From the NCBI GenBank assembly GCA_016839345.1, contig JAEOUL010000144.1:1-31765 (forward strand): DNA of 31,765 nucleotides, written 5' to 3'. Below the pieces are notes generated by a model, which saw nothing but the letters and a program-made list of their open reading frames with translations, did not search any database and was not told where the DNA came from. This document shows, one piece after another, positions 18,101-26,703 of the stretch; within the stretch, counting starts at the first letter, position 1; every line of letters begins with the position of its first letter. This DNA comes from Candidatus Thorarchaeota archaeon (GTDB lineage Archaea > Asgardarchaeota > Thorarchaeia > Thorarchaeales > Thorarchaeaceae). The translations under genes were made by a program, and so were the position numbers.

Positions 18101-21100
18101 GTATCAAGTCTTGTATATTCAAGTTCGGTATCCACACTTGGAGATGGGCATTACAATATCACATTCCTGAGTGATCAATGGGGTAGTATTGGTTGGAAAA
18201 ACCTGATTATATTCATTGAATGGACTGGTGCAGTTGACAAGTATTATAGTCAGACAATCCTAACATCTGCCAGGATCACCGGAACTGATACGGATCTGTT
18301 CTTGGAGTTAGCTCCCACTGCAACCTACTTCCAAGACTCATTCAACTTCACAACGGTCTATTGGGATGCTATTGGTTCCTCAAGAATTGATAATGACACA
18401 GATAATGTATTCCTCCTGATTACAGCTCTTGATTTGGGTCACTCAGTCACAATGAGTGACTTTACTCATTATGAATCAGAATCAGTACCTGGAACGTATG
18501 TGTTCCTTTTAGACAGTTCATTATTCCCAGATACAGATACATTCAGATTCCAGATTGATTTCATGTGGAGAAAGGGTGCGTCACCCCTATATGAGAATCA
18601 AACAATGGTCGTTTCACTCATAGTTCTTGACAGACCTACACATGTTGAGTATTCCCCAGTGGATACGACTCCATATGAGGAGTGGGCTGACCTGGTGTTC
18701 AACTTCAGAGATACACTGACTAACACGAAAATACCTGATTCTGCTCAAATTCAGATATCTATCAATGAACCTGGAGTCAGCTTTGTTGTATCCTACAATG
18801 CTGGTACAATGGAATTCACTGTAAGCATCGATACAGGAACCCTTGCTGGTATAGGTACGCATGTTCTCCACCTGAATGTGACATGGACTGGCGTGCCATT
18901 CTATGCGGCTGTTAGTAGTCATCCATTTACAGTGACCGTCATTCTGAGAGCCACTCAGTTGACTCATGAATCCTTTGCACCCGGCCAGTGGGGAAACAAT
19001 GTTACGATTGAGTTCATTTACACAGACCTTGTCGCAGGTACAACATCAGGTATGACAGGGACACTTACCTTAGATATTAGTGCATCTAAGTATTCAGTCA
19101 CCTATCTTGGAAATGGGCATTATCAGGTCATTCTGAATACAACAGCATTCGAATCTGATGGGGTCTATGTGATTACAGCTACAATCGAACACACAAACTC
19201 CAACTATGCGACCGCAATTGAGGTGTTTGATTTCCAGATTCTAACACGCTCAACACAGATTGGATATGACACTCCTGATCCTGCCCCATACCAGTCTAAT
19301 GTGACCTTCATTGTGACTTATGTCGATGATAGCACTGGTAGAGGTATAAGTGGTGCAAATCTTGCTGTCACAGGTAATGCAACAGGTAGCTTAATTCTTG
19401 GCTCGACCTACTGGATTACGTATATCGGCTCTGGTCAATATCTCATTGAGATTGATACTATTGAATTAGGACCTCCTGGTGTATTTCTGCTATCCGTGTC
19501 AGTAGATTTCGATGGAGAACCGTTTTACCGCCCTCAGTCAGTAGATGTAATAGCACGAGTGACCGTTCGAACTACTCAGATTCTGATAACACAGACACCT
19601 GGTGATGTGCCCTTCTTAGAAGATGTGGTCTTCAAATTCAAGTACGAAGACTTTCTGCTTGGAACTAAGATATCTATCACAAAAGCCAATATTACACTGA
19701 GTCATGGTCCAACAAAGATTGTCATAGCAGATATCGACTATGTCCTGAATGAGTATTCGACGTACTATGAGATTTCATTTGCTTCTACTATACTCAATCC
19801 TACATCTCTGGTAACTGGTTATGAGATTCAGCTAGCCATCACTTGTAGTGGTGAACCATATTATGCATCAAGAGACACTACAACTCGTGTCACAACAACC
19901 TATAGACCAACCCAAATTCTCTTCCCATTAGTTGTTGACACTCCATACTATGACAACATCACTATCGAGTTGAGCTACATTGACTATCTCACAGGTACTG
20001 GTATAGATGATGCAACTCTGGTCATAACTAGTGTGAACTGGTCTGTACCCGAGTATCAGCTTATCAGAGAGGGTGGCGGCACATATAGAATTCTAATCAA
20101 CAGTAGTATCTTTGGGGATACTGGAACTGTTTACTTTGACATAACTCTAAGTAAGACAGGTTCGCCGTTCTATGCGGAACGAACCGCACTTAACGTACCT
20201 GCATCTGTCAAAGAAGTTCAGACATCATTAGTTGCTGAAGCTCCACCCGCCGGTAGTACAGCTGTTGGAGTTCCAATTGAGGTTATTCTTACTCTGAAAG
20301 ACTTCGATCATAACAGACCATTGACAGGTGCAACAATCTCAAGCAATTGGACAATCCTATTTGGTACTAGCTATCAATGGGAGGAGGTTGTTGGTGAAGT
20401 GGGGGTATACAAGATTACTCTCGATACAACAGGCTTACTTGCAGAAGAACATGTGTTCCAAGTTTGGGCATCCAAGCTGTTCTATGAGATTGCAATCACA
20501 ACTGTTTCAGTGCAACCTGGAGCCGCGACTGTTGAGATATTCTTGTCTCAGACAGCCTACTATGGTGATTGGGGAGAAATTCTCAATGTTACGTTTGAAG
20601 TCCGCGAACCATACTATGATACTCCAGTGACTGGAATGACAGCCACACTACTTTGGAATGGAGACTTACATCCTGTTGCTGAACTTGGCTATGGTTGGTA
20701 TGGAATACTCCTTGACACTTCTCTGGAAAACTTTGGAATTTATGAGCCTCAGTTTACAGTTACCAAAGAATTCTATCAACAACGACAGAAGTCATTCACA
20801 TTGGTTGTGTCAAAAGCAACTGGACAGATTCTTCCAGAGTTTTCATTCTATGATGTGGTAATTAATACAACCGGAGGTTTCATTGTATATATCAATGACA
20901 CCGTTTCAAACGAACCAGTTATCGGTGCGACTGTGACCTATGAGTGGAATGAAACAGTATATCCAATGGTTTTCACAGGGACTCCTGGGTACTATAGTGG
21001 ATCAGTTGATGTCACTGGATTTAGTATCGGTCCATATCTACTCACAGTAAGAGCTGTTTCGATAAATCACATATTCTTGGAAGCGATAATAGACATCAAT

Positions 21101-22936
21101 GTTGTACCTATCCCAACTACTCTTGAACTGGCTGACGGTCGTACTATATTGAATGTGTTCTTTGGAGAAATAATTGAGATTCTTGTCATCTACAATGACA
21201 CATACTATTCAGAGCTCATCCAAGGTGCTCTTGTTTCATATACTATTGGAGAAATAACTAGGAATCTCACAGAGCAAACTAACCATACTTACTTAGCTCA
21301 AATTGATGTCAGCTCACTTGCTTCACAATCAATCTACCTTCGCCTTGTGGCTGTGAAAGATGGCTATGCTGTAGGTCTAAAGTCCATCATTGTGACTATA
21401 CTACCAATTCCTACACAGACATCAGTGGATAAGACTCTCATTTCAGCATACTTCGGTGATACAGTGAACTACACATTCTATTATAATGATACACAGCATA
21501 ATCTACCAATTGTCGGTGCCAATGTTATTGCTAGCTGGGATGGAGGTTCAGTTGCAGTTGTTGATTTACTCAATGGTTATTACTTCGTGGAGTTTGCAAT
21601 CTCTCTTACAACACCAGGTCTCTATGATCTTGTTGTGCGATTTGACCTTACAAACTACACTTCAAGGACAATATCTACCAAGATTGAAATCTATGCAACT
21701 CCTGCAGTGATTATTGGACCCACTCAATATGATATACCAGTGAATGATACTGTAAGTATTCTTTACGAGGTTCAAAACCAGCTCGATAGTTCAATGATAA
21801 CTGATGTAATCGGGATTGCATACTCGTCTCAGCTTGGAGAAACTGAACTTGAGCTATTACCAAGTGGTTTCTATTCATTGACAATCATCGGAAATCTACC
21901 TTATGGAACATATTCATTTGACATTGATTTCAGTACAGCAAAGTACTCGCTAGCGCCTATCCAACTTGAAGTGACTGTTCGACCCATTCAAACAGAACTA
22001 AGATATGTAGGTAATCTAACTATTCCGACATCTCCAGGAGATAGCTTCTCGATAGTGCTTACCTACTATGACCTCGACCATTCTACTGGAATTTCAGATG
22101 CTACCATATTAGTTGATTACCAACAGAATAACATCACTTGGTTTGAGGACTACACAAGTGAAGAAAATGGTGTCTATACTCTACACTTCCAGACGAATGC
22201 TGGGAGAACATTCCAGATTACGATAACATTCCAAAAGAATGACTACGAAAGTGAGGTTATCACATTCATTATACAGTCGGATATCACCGCTGCACAGGCG
22301 TTCCAACAAGCATTGATTGTTGGTGGAGGTACTAGTCTGATAATAGTAGCTCTCCTTATTGTTGCATATGTGCGAGTGTGGAGTGTACCAAAACAGATTC
22401 GTGAACTCAATAGAATGATTCGTGCTCTGGCAAAGCGACGAGTTCCAAAACCAGCAAGAGCTCCTGACAGACAGGATATGGCAATGGAGATTGTTAACGA
22501 AGAAATAGATCCGATGAGACTCACGAAGGATGAATCCGAAGTTGTTGCGTATCCTATTATTACTACTGTACCTGAGGTAAATGAACTCCTAGAGGAGCTG
22601 GCGGCAATAACTGGTCTTGGTGATGCAGAGATTGAGGCATTTCGTGCAGATCTTGCTCGAATGAAAGCCAGTGAGAGACCTGGATTCCTAAAGGAGGTCA
22701 TTGAACAAGAGAAAGCTCGTCGTGCTGATGTCTTGGCCAAACCACCTGTTGCAGAACCTGCACCAGAGGAAGTACCTCTAGAGCAAAGACCAGAGGAGCT
22801 AGAAGACCTACGTCAGAAACTCTTGAAGAAAGGCATGGCTGTAGACGAGATTGATGTCATTGTGGAGGAAGCAAAGAGTCTTTCAAAGGCTGATCTTGAT
22901 GCTTTATTGAGTAGTCTTGGTATTGACGTAGATTAG
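15188..22936 (+). CDS. Giant surface protein 2: paralog of giant protein 1
   Basis: 2582 residues. The start is fixed by the ATGA overlap, the AGGAGGT site and a signal peptide (about residues 1-30). The architecture mirrors giant protein 1 throughout: an N-terminal region with LAPNEELHRYVLSD and TENRTWITNPGF motifs matching IAPDEVLREYSLSD and TENRTWIENSG, Ig-like repeats starting at residue 607 (608 in the paralog), 17 repeats, a membrane span (about 2375-2396) and a 186-residue tail with KPARAPDR, a SERPGFLKEVI segment and a final KKGMAVDEIDVIVEEA segment. An acidic stretch (EERPRFEK-like in this window's reverse frame) is not coding. The shared length and repeat order suggest duplication of a complete gene, and the proteins may assemble as a pair or hetero-oligomer on the cell surface (inference). 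The exact role is unknown. Confidence 0.87.
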   Translation: MKNVRLIPLVFLLVLMIAPVFVVPQAVLSQTQSDSIGTEEDTRLVDIGNGEYIELAPNEELHRYVLSDQGWTGWSDISSPLIGAEFGNSTNIFNNQQMVYTPSGGTTNLQTDISLGNDWEAYEAQVSITDMTENRTWITNPGFQGGDSDWDSSPYSTTGYSDVDAYWLEDGHGEGDDCVEVDINSDDNNAPYYYDENDRAWYRQDTTVNRGSVVWAGLKLDYWADTVDDTHYGMTGSFRIYAMIETVEIWNMVFGDIGAEETWYSSGLVSINPAIFNLPGDTSVRTEVGLLSLASVGYAPNIHPRARFDNIELYLKTYVDASEINLEMNSLTISDGAVRGVCSITQTPGTPWTTSPVTLTFSWTPIPSTPNPDAEIHIDFDIDVNMFARRLDIQSLFEISPTAYGERFAISNGTDARFTSYFRADIPDGYANLYYFNETLPSNRDVTFVAQPLAPTTNLTSGWSGGAPGDGYLDVTTYEITTEPGRYGYWRILSQSPNMIGDLDLWDPGIPGWSRDVNFRAGDATQIRVYTGTQFTGSQVNFTVYQPDASVWNTYTAIVDGSGYATTGFFTLTGASAPAGDWMVQAVTNDIGVAGDWTSVGFFKRPFKITHASDLTLTYPSDAVGTMLTNVTFGDLLLIIFEAEDTDSSVLVSGGTLTLDWVLGVDTFDDSGTGEYTKVIDTSALPGKGQYVMDLDWTHPSHDPSSTALTINVNYAATLTSPQYPGISGPVNDDQTFTVSFANVNGTGITSGNVWCNWSNPYVMTPLGFGIYEFVLDTSGVAIGEYPIEIFATGSYIEPQNLVIYVEVREIYNSISYTSNQLSIPLGEAGSFLFTWIDTDHDTPISGSAASITCNWTSFHQFGEDNYTVVETGTPGVYNITIYTENDDPLTVGDDLYTVTFNVMKGNYQNHTFDIGVEIRKRNTLFVLDSPISQTPYGDIISVLVFYQDTDLRVGITNITGEVQITLTSPGVSSLVYSSSVSTLGDGHYNITFLSDQWGSIGWKNLIIFIEWTGAVDKYYSQTILTSARITGTDTDLFLELAPTATYFQDSFNFTTVYWDAIGSSRIDNDTDNVFLLITALDLGHSVTMSDFTHYESESVPGTYVFLLDSSLFPDTDTFRFQIDFMWRKGASPLYENQTMVVSLIVLDRPTHVEYSPVDTTPYEEWADLVFNFRDTLTNTKIPDSAQIQISINEPGVSFVVSYNAGTMEFTVSIDTGTLAGIGTHVLHLNVTWTGVPFYAAVSSHPFTVTVILRATQLTHESFAPGQWGNNVTIEFIYTDLVAGTTSGMTGTLTLDISASKYSVTYLGNGHYQVILNTTAFESDGVYVITATIEHTNSNYATAIEVFDFQILTRSTQIGYDTPDPAPYQSNVTFIVTYVDDSTGRGISGANLAVTGNATGSLILGSTYWITYIGSGQYLIEIDTIELGPPGVFLLSVSVDFDGEPFYRPQSVDVIARVTVRTTQILITQTPGDVPFLEDVVFKFKYEDFLLGTKISITKANITLSHGPTKIVIADIDYVLNEYSTYYEISFASTILNPTSLVTGYEIQLAITCSGEPYYASRDTTTRVTTTYRPTQILFPLVVDTPYYDNITIELSYIDYLTGTGIDDATLVITSVNWSVPEYQLIREGGGTYRILINSSIFGDTGTVYFDITLSKTGSPFYAERTALNVPASVKEVQTSLVAEAPPAGSTAVGVPIEVILTLKDFDHNRPLTGATISSNWTILFGTSYQWEEVVGEVGVYKITLDTTGLLAEEHVFQVWASKLFYEIAITTVSVQPGAATVEIFLSQTAYYGDWGEILNVTFEVREPYYDTPVTGMTATLLWNGDLHPVAELGYGWYGILLDTSLENFGIYEPQFTVTKEFYQQRQKSFTLVVSKATGQILPEFSFYDVVINTTGGFIVYINDTVSNEPVIGATVTYEWNETVYPMVFTGTPGYYSGSVDVTGFSIGPYLLTVRAVSINHIFLEAIIDINVVPIPTTLELADGRTILNVFFGEIIEILVIYNDTYYSELIQGALVSYTIGEITRNLTEQTNHTYLAQIDVSSLASQSIYLRLVAVKDGYAVGLKSIIVTILPIPTQTSVDKTLISAYFGDTVNYTFYYNDTQHNLPIVGANVIASWDGGSVAVVDLLNGYYFVEFAISLTTPGLYDLVVRFDLTNYTSRTISTKIEIYATPAVIIGPTQYDIPVNDTVSILYEVQNQLDSSMITDVIGIAYSSQLGETELELLPSGFYSLTIIGNLPYGTYSFDIDFSTAKYSLAPIQLEVTVRPIQTELRYVGNLTIPTSPGDSFSIVLTYYDLDHSTGISDATILVDYQQNNITWFEDYTSEENGVYTLHFQTNAGRTFQITITFQKNDYESEVITFIIQSDITAAQAFQQALIVGGGTSLIIVALLIVAYVRVWSVPKQIRELNRMIRALAKRRVPKPARAPDRQDMAMEIVNEEIDPMRLTKDESEVVAYPIITTVPEVNELLEELAAITGLGDAEIEAFRADLARMKASERPGFLKEVIEQEKARRADVLAKPPVAEPAPEEVPLEQRPEELEDLRQKLLKKGMAVDEIDVIVEEAKSLSKADLDALLSSLGIDVD
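17006..22280 (+). repeat. Array of 17 Ig-like protein repeats in giant protein 2
   Basis: Seventeen units of roughly 100 residues run in the same order as in giant protein 1. Unit 3 of both carries the ISG(S/A)A...CNW(S/T) pattern. Unit 8 of both has DxAPYQ/DLAPFQ followed by YxDDSTGxGI and a GExFY motif near its end. Unit 17 of both has YxDxDHxxxIxDA. Equivalent units look closer to each other than to their neighbours, as expected if the array formed before the gene duplicated. Confidence 0.72.
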
Positions 22937-22946
22937 AACCGAAAAG

Positions 22947-22973
22947 ATTCAGCTGGTATTACACCAGCTGAAT
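22947..22973. terminator. Bidirectional terminator hairpin
   Basis: A perfect 11-bp stem (ATTCAGCTGGT with ACCAGCTGAAT) has a 5-base loop and lies between the stop of giant protein 2 and the stop of the converging tyrS gene. T-rich sequence follows on both strands (CCGTTTTATT on plus, CTTTTCGG on minus), so it can serve both transcripts. Confidence 0.75.
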
Positions 22974-22979
22974 TCCGTT

Positions 22980-23996
22980 TTATTCGAATGTTTTCTCGAC
23001 CTCTTCTAGTATGTCCGAATGTTTCTCAAAATATTCCCTAGCAGGTGCCAGCAACTCAATGAGATAGTCTGACACCGCAATCTTAACATCCATCGGATGC
23101 ACTTCTTGCTTGACATAGGATTCTTCAAATGAATCAATTTTGTCAAATTCGAGGTCTCCTCCAAATTTCTCTGACCGTTTGATGATAATTTTGTCATACC
23201 TTGGGAATATGATGTATCTCATTGTTGACGTCACTGCGTTTTGTTCAAGGTCACCAGCTGGGCAGTATGCTTTCTTGATTGTAGATTTGATATCTTCAGG
23301 TGAATCAGTGACCCTGATGTGTGTTGTAGGATCACTCGCTGACATCTTTGCCCCCCCTCCTTTTAGAGAAGGTAAGAGAGGCATGAAGATGTAGCAGCTT
23401 TTGTGAAAATCAACTGCTTCCAATAATTCTCTTCCAAGCATGTAGATATTCCTTTGATCAATTCCACCCACAGTGATGTCAGCATCAAGATATTTCACAT
23501 CGAGGATTTGTAGAAGCGGATACATGAGACCGGATACTTTTGCATCACCATCCTTCATCCTTACTACTTCACTTGCTGCTCGCTTTGCTCTGGTTGTGGA
23601 AACTTTGGCTGCAATTTTGAAGAGATCTTCAATATAGTCTTGTTTATGTTGATACGTGGAACCTCTCAAGAATTTCATTAGCTTCGCATCTTTCCCAAAA
23701 ATGCCCTTGATACACTCCTCATAGTATTTTGACCGAATCGTCATATCTTCAAATGATGTCTTCGCATCATCCAGGTGTGCGTGATAATCTGCAAGAAGGA
23801 TGGTTCCATTTCCTCCTAACTTTGCCAACTCAACTAATTTGTTCAGTGGAATCATATACGCATAGTGAAACGGACCAGTTGGGGCAGTCCCATAGTAAAA
23901 ATTGAACTTTGGTTTTTCTCTTAGTACAGTTTGTACCTCTTCTCTAGTTACAACTTCTTCTGCATTTCTTATAGCCGTTTCAAGTGGATCTGTCAT
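22980..23996 (-). CDS. tyrS: Tyrosyl-tRNA synthetase, eukaryote-like
   Basis: This 338-residue class I aminoacyl-tRNA synthetase charges tRNA-Tyr. The signature sites are YYGTAPTGPFHYAY (residues 34-47, HIGH-equivalent), LLADYHAHL (67-75), VGGIDQRNIYMLGREL (176-191) and KMSAS (217-221). From memory, human cytosolic TyrRS has WGTATTGKPHVAYFVP, ILFADLHAYL, FGGIDQRKIF and KMSSS, together with counterparts of the KKAYCPAG and EKFGG segments here. It is therefore closer to the eukaryotic form than to the Methanocaldococcus form with a HLGH-type motif. No extra C-terminal domain is present, in line with other archaeal enzymes. It is the last gene of the minus-strand operon, 33 bp after the flippase-like gene, and ends at the shared terminator. 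Tyr rather than Trp specificity rests on the GGIDQR and DLHAYL-type motifs. Confidence 0.92.
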   Translation of the reverse strand: MTDPLETAIRNAEEVVTREEVQTVLREKPKFNFYYGTAPTGPFHYAYMIPLNKLVELAKLGGNGTILLADYHAHLDDAKTSFEDMTIRSKYYEECIKGIFGKDAKLMKFLRGSTYQHKQDYIEDLFKIAAKVSTTRAKRAASEVVRMKDGDAKVSGLMYPLLQILDVKYLDADITVGGIDQRNIYMLGRELLEAVDFHKSCYIFMPLLPSLKGGGAKMSASDPTTHIRVTDSPEDIKSTIKKAYCPAGDLEQNAVTSTMRYIIFPRYDKIIIKRSEKFGGDLEFDKIDSFEESYVKQEVHPMDVKIAVSDYLIELLAPAREYFEKHSDILEEVEKTFE

Positions 23997-24029
23997 TGAA
24001 TTTCACTTAGAGCGGGTTTGAGTTTCATT

Positions 24030-25058
24030 TTAAGCTTGCTGCGAATCTTTGACCTTACGAGTTCGACGGGTAACAAAACCAAATGCTACAAATCCGACTA
24101 TTACACTGAACCACAATGTGACGACACGAATCAGAATTGTTGAAGCACTAGCAAGAGCTGCAGGTATCCCTAGTAGGAATGTAATCAACACAACAGAAGT
24201 GATTTCGTATGTACCAACTCCTCCCGGAAGGAATGATATCGCACCTATAATTGATGCAGTTGAGTGCACAAATGTTGCTTGCAGCAAGAGAACAATTGAC
24301 GCAATTGTAAGCGATGGCAATCCAGCACCTGAGAGAAGGCCGAGTAACAACCAGAGTTCAAGACATTCCATGAACCATCCCGGAATGCTGATGGCTGTGC
24401 TTACAACTAGCGGTTTTGGACCAAGGGTTTGTGTCATTGTGTATTCGATATCATCAACACTATCCTGAAACCGTTTCAAAGGTCCAAATGATGTGAAACG
24501 AGAGAGTATCTTTTGGTAGAACGTCTTCTGACTCAATAAAATTGCTCCTACTAAGACAACCCCTCCTAGTAGAAGAACAGTCAGAAGTTGATCTCCTGTA
24601 TTGATTCCAATTCCAAAACCCATCATTGCCAAGAGAACAAGTGCAAGAAGATCTGTTACACGCTCCGAAACAACAACTGGTACTGTCTTTGCTACTGGAG
24701 TTCCATCTATCTCTCGAATGAAGAATCCTTTGATTGCTTCTCCTATCTTCCCTGGAGTTGTGGTCAAAGTGAAACCTGCGAGAAACACACTGAAGCTATC
24801 AGTGTGAGAGAGATGAACATCAATACGGTTCAGGTAGTATTGCCATTTTACATATCGAATGACATAATTAAGAAACGACAAGGTCATCATTGCTGGAAGG
24901 ACTATCCACCAGTCTATTGAAGAGAGTGCAAGAATCACCTCATCGAGTTGACCATAGAGACCTACAGCGGCAAACACAACAACACTGAAGATAACAAATG
25001 CAATCAATCTCTGAGTGCTAACCATAGATTGCCGAGTATTGTTCTCACCAACTGTCAT
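24030..25058 (-). CDS. UPF0104 / lysylphosphatidylglycerol-synthase-type flippase-like membrane protein
   Basis: A 342-residue polytopic protein with about eight membrane spans. It shows the family hallmarks TTTPGKIGEAIK (residues 99-110), VSERVTDLLAL (around 130) and LPGGVGTYE (around 279). The family includes the flippase domain of bacterial MprF and the membrane part of haloarchaeal AglD, and members are thought to move lipids or lipid-linked sugars across the membrane. The start is well supported by AGGAGGAT at 25064-25071, 5 bases upstream. It overlaps the end of the PHP gene by 14 bp, so the two are probably translationally coupled. The nearby UbiA-type gene suggests the substrate could be a polyprenyl-phosphate-linked glycan (inference). 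Confidence 0.87.
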   Translation of the reverse strand: MTVGENNTRQSMVSTQRLIAFVIFSVVVFAAVGLYGQLDEVILALSSIDWWIVLPAMMTLSFLNYVIRYVKWQYYLNRIDVHLSHTDSFSVFLAGFTLTTTPGKIGEAIKGFFIREIDGTPVAKTVPVVVSERVTDLLALVLLAMMGFGIGINTGDQLLTVLLLGGVVLVGAILLSQKTFYQKILSRFTSFGPLKRFQDSVDDIEYTMTQTLGPKPLVVSTAISIPGWFMECLELWLLLGLLSGAGLPSLTIASIVLLLQATFVHSTASIIGAISFLPGGVGTYEITSVVLITFLLGIPAALASASTILIRVVTLWFSVIVGFVAFGFVTRRTRKVKDSQQA

Positions 25059-25725
25059 AGGCGATCCTCCTGGCTCTTTGCCATAATATTGTTGGAATGT
25101 GGAGAAAGACGAATGAAGGCCAGCCAGTTATCTGAGTCCTTCCTTTCTTCAATTCCTCATAAATGTCATCAGCAGTTTCGATATCCTGTAACCAAGTCTT
25201 TGCATTGCCTATCTCCCATGATGTATGTCCATCACTTCCAGCAGTCATTGGCTTATTCAATCGCCTTGCCAATTTCTGCGCACGCTTGTTGAAATAATCA
25301 AAAATACATCGAGAATTAATTCCCTCTATAAGATCAACATGCTTGACAATCAGGTCGTCTGGAAGACCTTTTCTAACTGCAGTATATTTTCTCAGATAAT
25401 CTCTCGGATGAGGAAGAACAACGAGTCCGTTGTTTTCATGAATATCTTCTGCAGTCTCCGCGAAAGATCGATTTTCGATATGCTCAGAAACAAAAAGACC
25501 GACTATTTCTCCATAGTCTGTTGATTTGTATTCACATGCTGGAATAATGAATCTCTCATCTTGCTCAATGACCTTCAGTGTCGCGGCACGCCAGTGTTCT
25601 GTTGGGGCTACTCCCCTTAGTCCTTTCTTCTTCATCAAGCTGAAGAGAGTGCGTGGATTCTGCATACCGTCTTTTGAGTGAAAGGTGTGCATATGCAAGT
25701 CAAAAGCCGAGAGTCTTGGATTCAT
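25045..25725 (-). CDS. PHP-domain metal-dependent phosphoesterase
   Basis: A 226-residue PHP-superfamily hydrolase. Metal-binding motifs appear in order: DLHMHTFHSKDG (residues 9-20), TEH (42-44), Glu65, HPRD (106-109) and SDGH (164-167). Members cleave phosphate esters or nucleic-acid ends using a three-metal centre, and include histidinol phosphatase and single-domain archaeal phosphoesterases. The start at 25725 has AGGTG about 8 bases upstream, overlapping the stop of the preceding UbiA gene. A phosphatase in an operon with a UbiA-type phosphoribosyl-like transferase could remove the phosphate from a prenyl-linked phosphosugar (inference). The actual substrate is not visible. Confidence 0.87.
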   Translation of the reverse strand: MNPRLSAFDLHMHTFHSKDGMQNPRTLFSLMKKKGLRGVAPTEHWRAATLKVIEQDERFIIPACEYKSTDYGEIVGLFVSEHIENRSFAETAEDIHENNGLVVLPHPRDYLRKYTAVRKGLPDDLIVKHVDLIEGINSRCIFDYFNKRAQKLARRLNKPMTAGSDGHTSWEIGNAKTWLQDIETADDIYEELKKGRTQITGWPSFVFLHIPTILWQRARRIAYDSW

Positions 25726-25734
25726 AGTTTACAC

Positions 25735-26688
25735 CTAAGGGAAGAATGACGTTATAGAATTCCACACCGCCCAGAAGAAATCCAATCCAAGTTGCCAAAA
25801 GAATAGAGTCCAAAGAAGTGTAACCAAGAAAATAGCAATTCCAATGACAATGCCGTAGTCTTTGAATGCAAGATGAGGTTTTCTAGCCACGTGACTTCCA
25901 GTCTGTATTAGGTATACATATCTGAGGGTTATTGCTGCAACAATTGGAACTGTCAGCATGATTGGTTGTTCATGCATGACTGCTCCATATTTATTGAAAC
26001 AATAGAGAGTATAGAAGAATACAAACCAAGTAGCTGACATTGTAATTCCTTGATCCAAGATACTTTCAGTATACTGAGTGAAGACTGGTTTGTGAGTTGC
26101 CGCATCCTCACCTAGATATTGGAGCTCATTCTTACGCTTCCCAAATCCTAGAATCAATGCAAAGAAGAACACTCCAATGACAAGCCAAGAGGTAAATGTT
26201 TCTCGAATAAGGAAAGCTCCAGAAACAGCTCGAATGATGAATCCAACAGCGATGGTTGCTACATCAACTATTGCCCAATTTCTCAGATATGCATTGTACA
26301 GCTGTGTTGTTATTATGTAGAAGATTATTGTCAGCATGAATAGGGGATTCAATAATATGGATAAGATAAAACCAGATACCAAAAGAATGAGAGCCAGTAA
26401 CAACGCTCTAGTTCTAGAAACAGAACCAGATGGGAGGGGCCGATTACGTTTCTCAGGATGCGCTGCATCAGCCTCAAGATCCTGAATATCATTGAAGATG
26501 TAAGTAGCACTTGAAACAGCACAAAATGCTAGAAAACCAAGAATCAAGGGTGGATAATATACCCAATTCAATGCTTTTGGAATTTCAGGATAAGGTTCCA
26601 CCTCTGCGAAAAGAATCGCTAAAAATACAAGTATATTCTTGTACCACTGTGCTGGACGCATCAGTATTAGATATTCATAGAATCCCAT
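25735..26688 (-). CDS. UbiA-family prenyltransferase, decaprenyl-phosphate phosphoribosyltransferase-like
   Basis: A 317-residue integral membrane enzyme with eight or nine predicted spans. The N-terminal MRPAQWYKNILVF (residues 10-22), the metal-binding NDIQDLEAD (66-74) followed by HPEKRNRPLPSG, and GFGKRKNEL in the second half are typical of the subfamily that includes mycobacterial Rv3806c, which transfers phosphoribose to decaprenyl phosphate. Other UbiA members in archaea make membrane ether lipids or quinones, so that remains an alternative, but the RPxQWxKN motif favours the phosphoribosyl type. It sits 15 bp after the DUF362 gene and 9 bp before the PHP gene. GGAGA lies about 9 bases before the ATG. 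Confidence 0.87.
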   Translation of the reverse strand: MGFYEYLILMRPAQWYKNILVFLAILFAEVEPYPEIPKALNWVYYPPLILGFLAFCAVSSATYIFNDIQDLEADAAHPEKRNRPLPSGSVSRTRALLLALILLVSGFILSILLNPLFMLTIIFYIITTQLYNAYLRNWAIVDVATIAVGFIIRAVSGAFLIRETFTSWLVIGVFFFALILGFGKRKNELQYLGEDAATHKPVFTQYTESILDQGITMSATWFVFFYTLYCFNKYGAVMHEQPIMLTVPIVAAITLRYVYLIQTGSHVARKPHLAFKDYGIVIGIAIFLVTLLWTLFFWQLGLDFFWAVWNSITSFFP

Positions 26689-26703
26689 TTTTCGTGTTCT
26701 CCG

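Noticed and set aside
22243..22740. 165-codon open frame antisense to the end of giant protein 2
   Set aside because: It lies wholly inside a well-supported gene, shows a shadow composition rich in Ser, Ala and Arg, and has no ribosome binding site.
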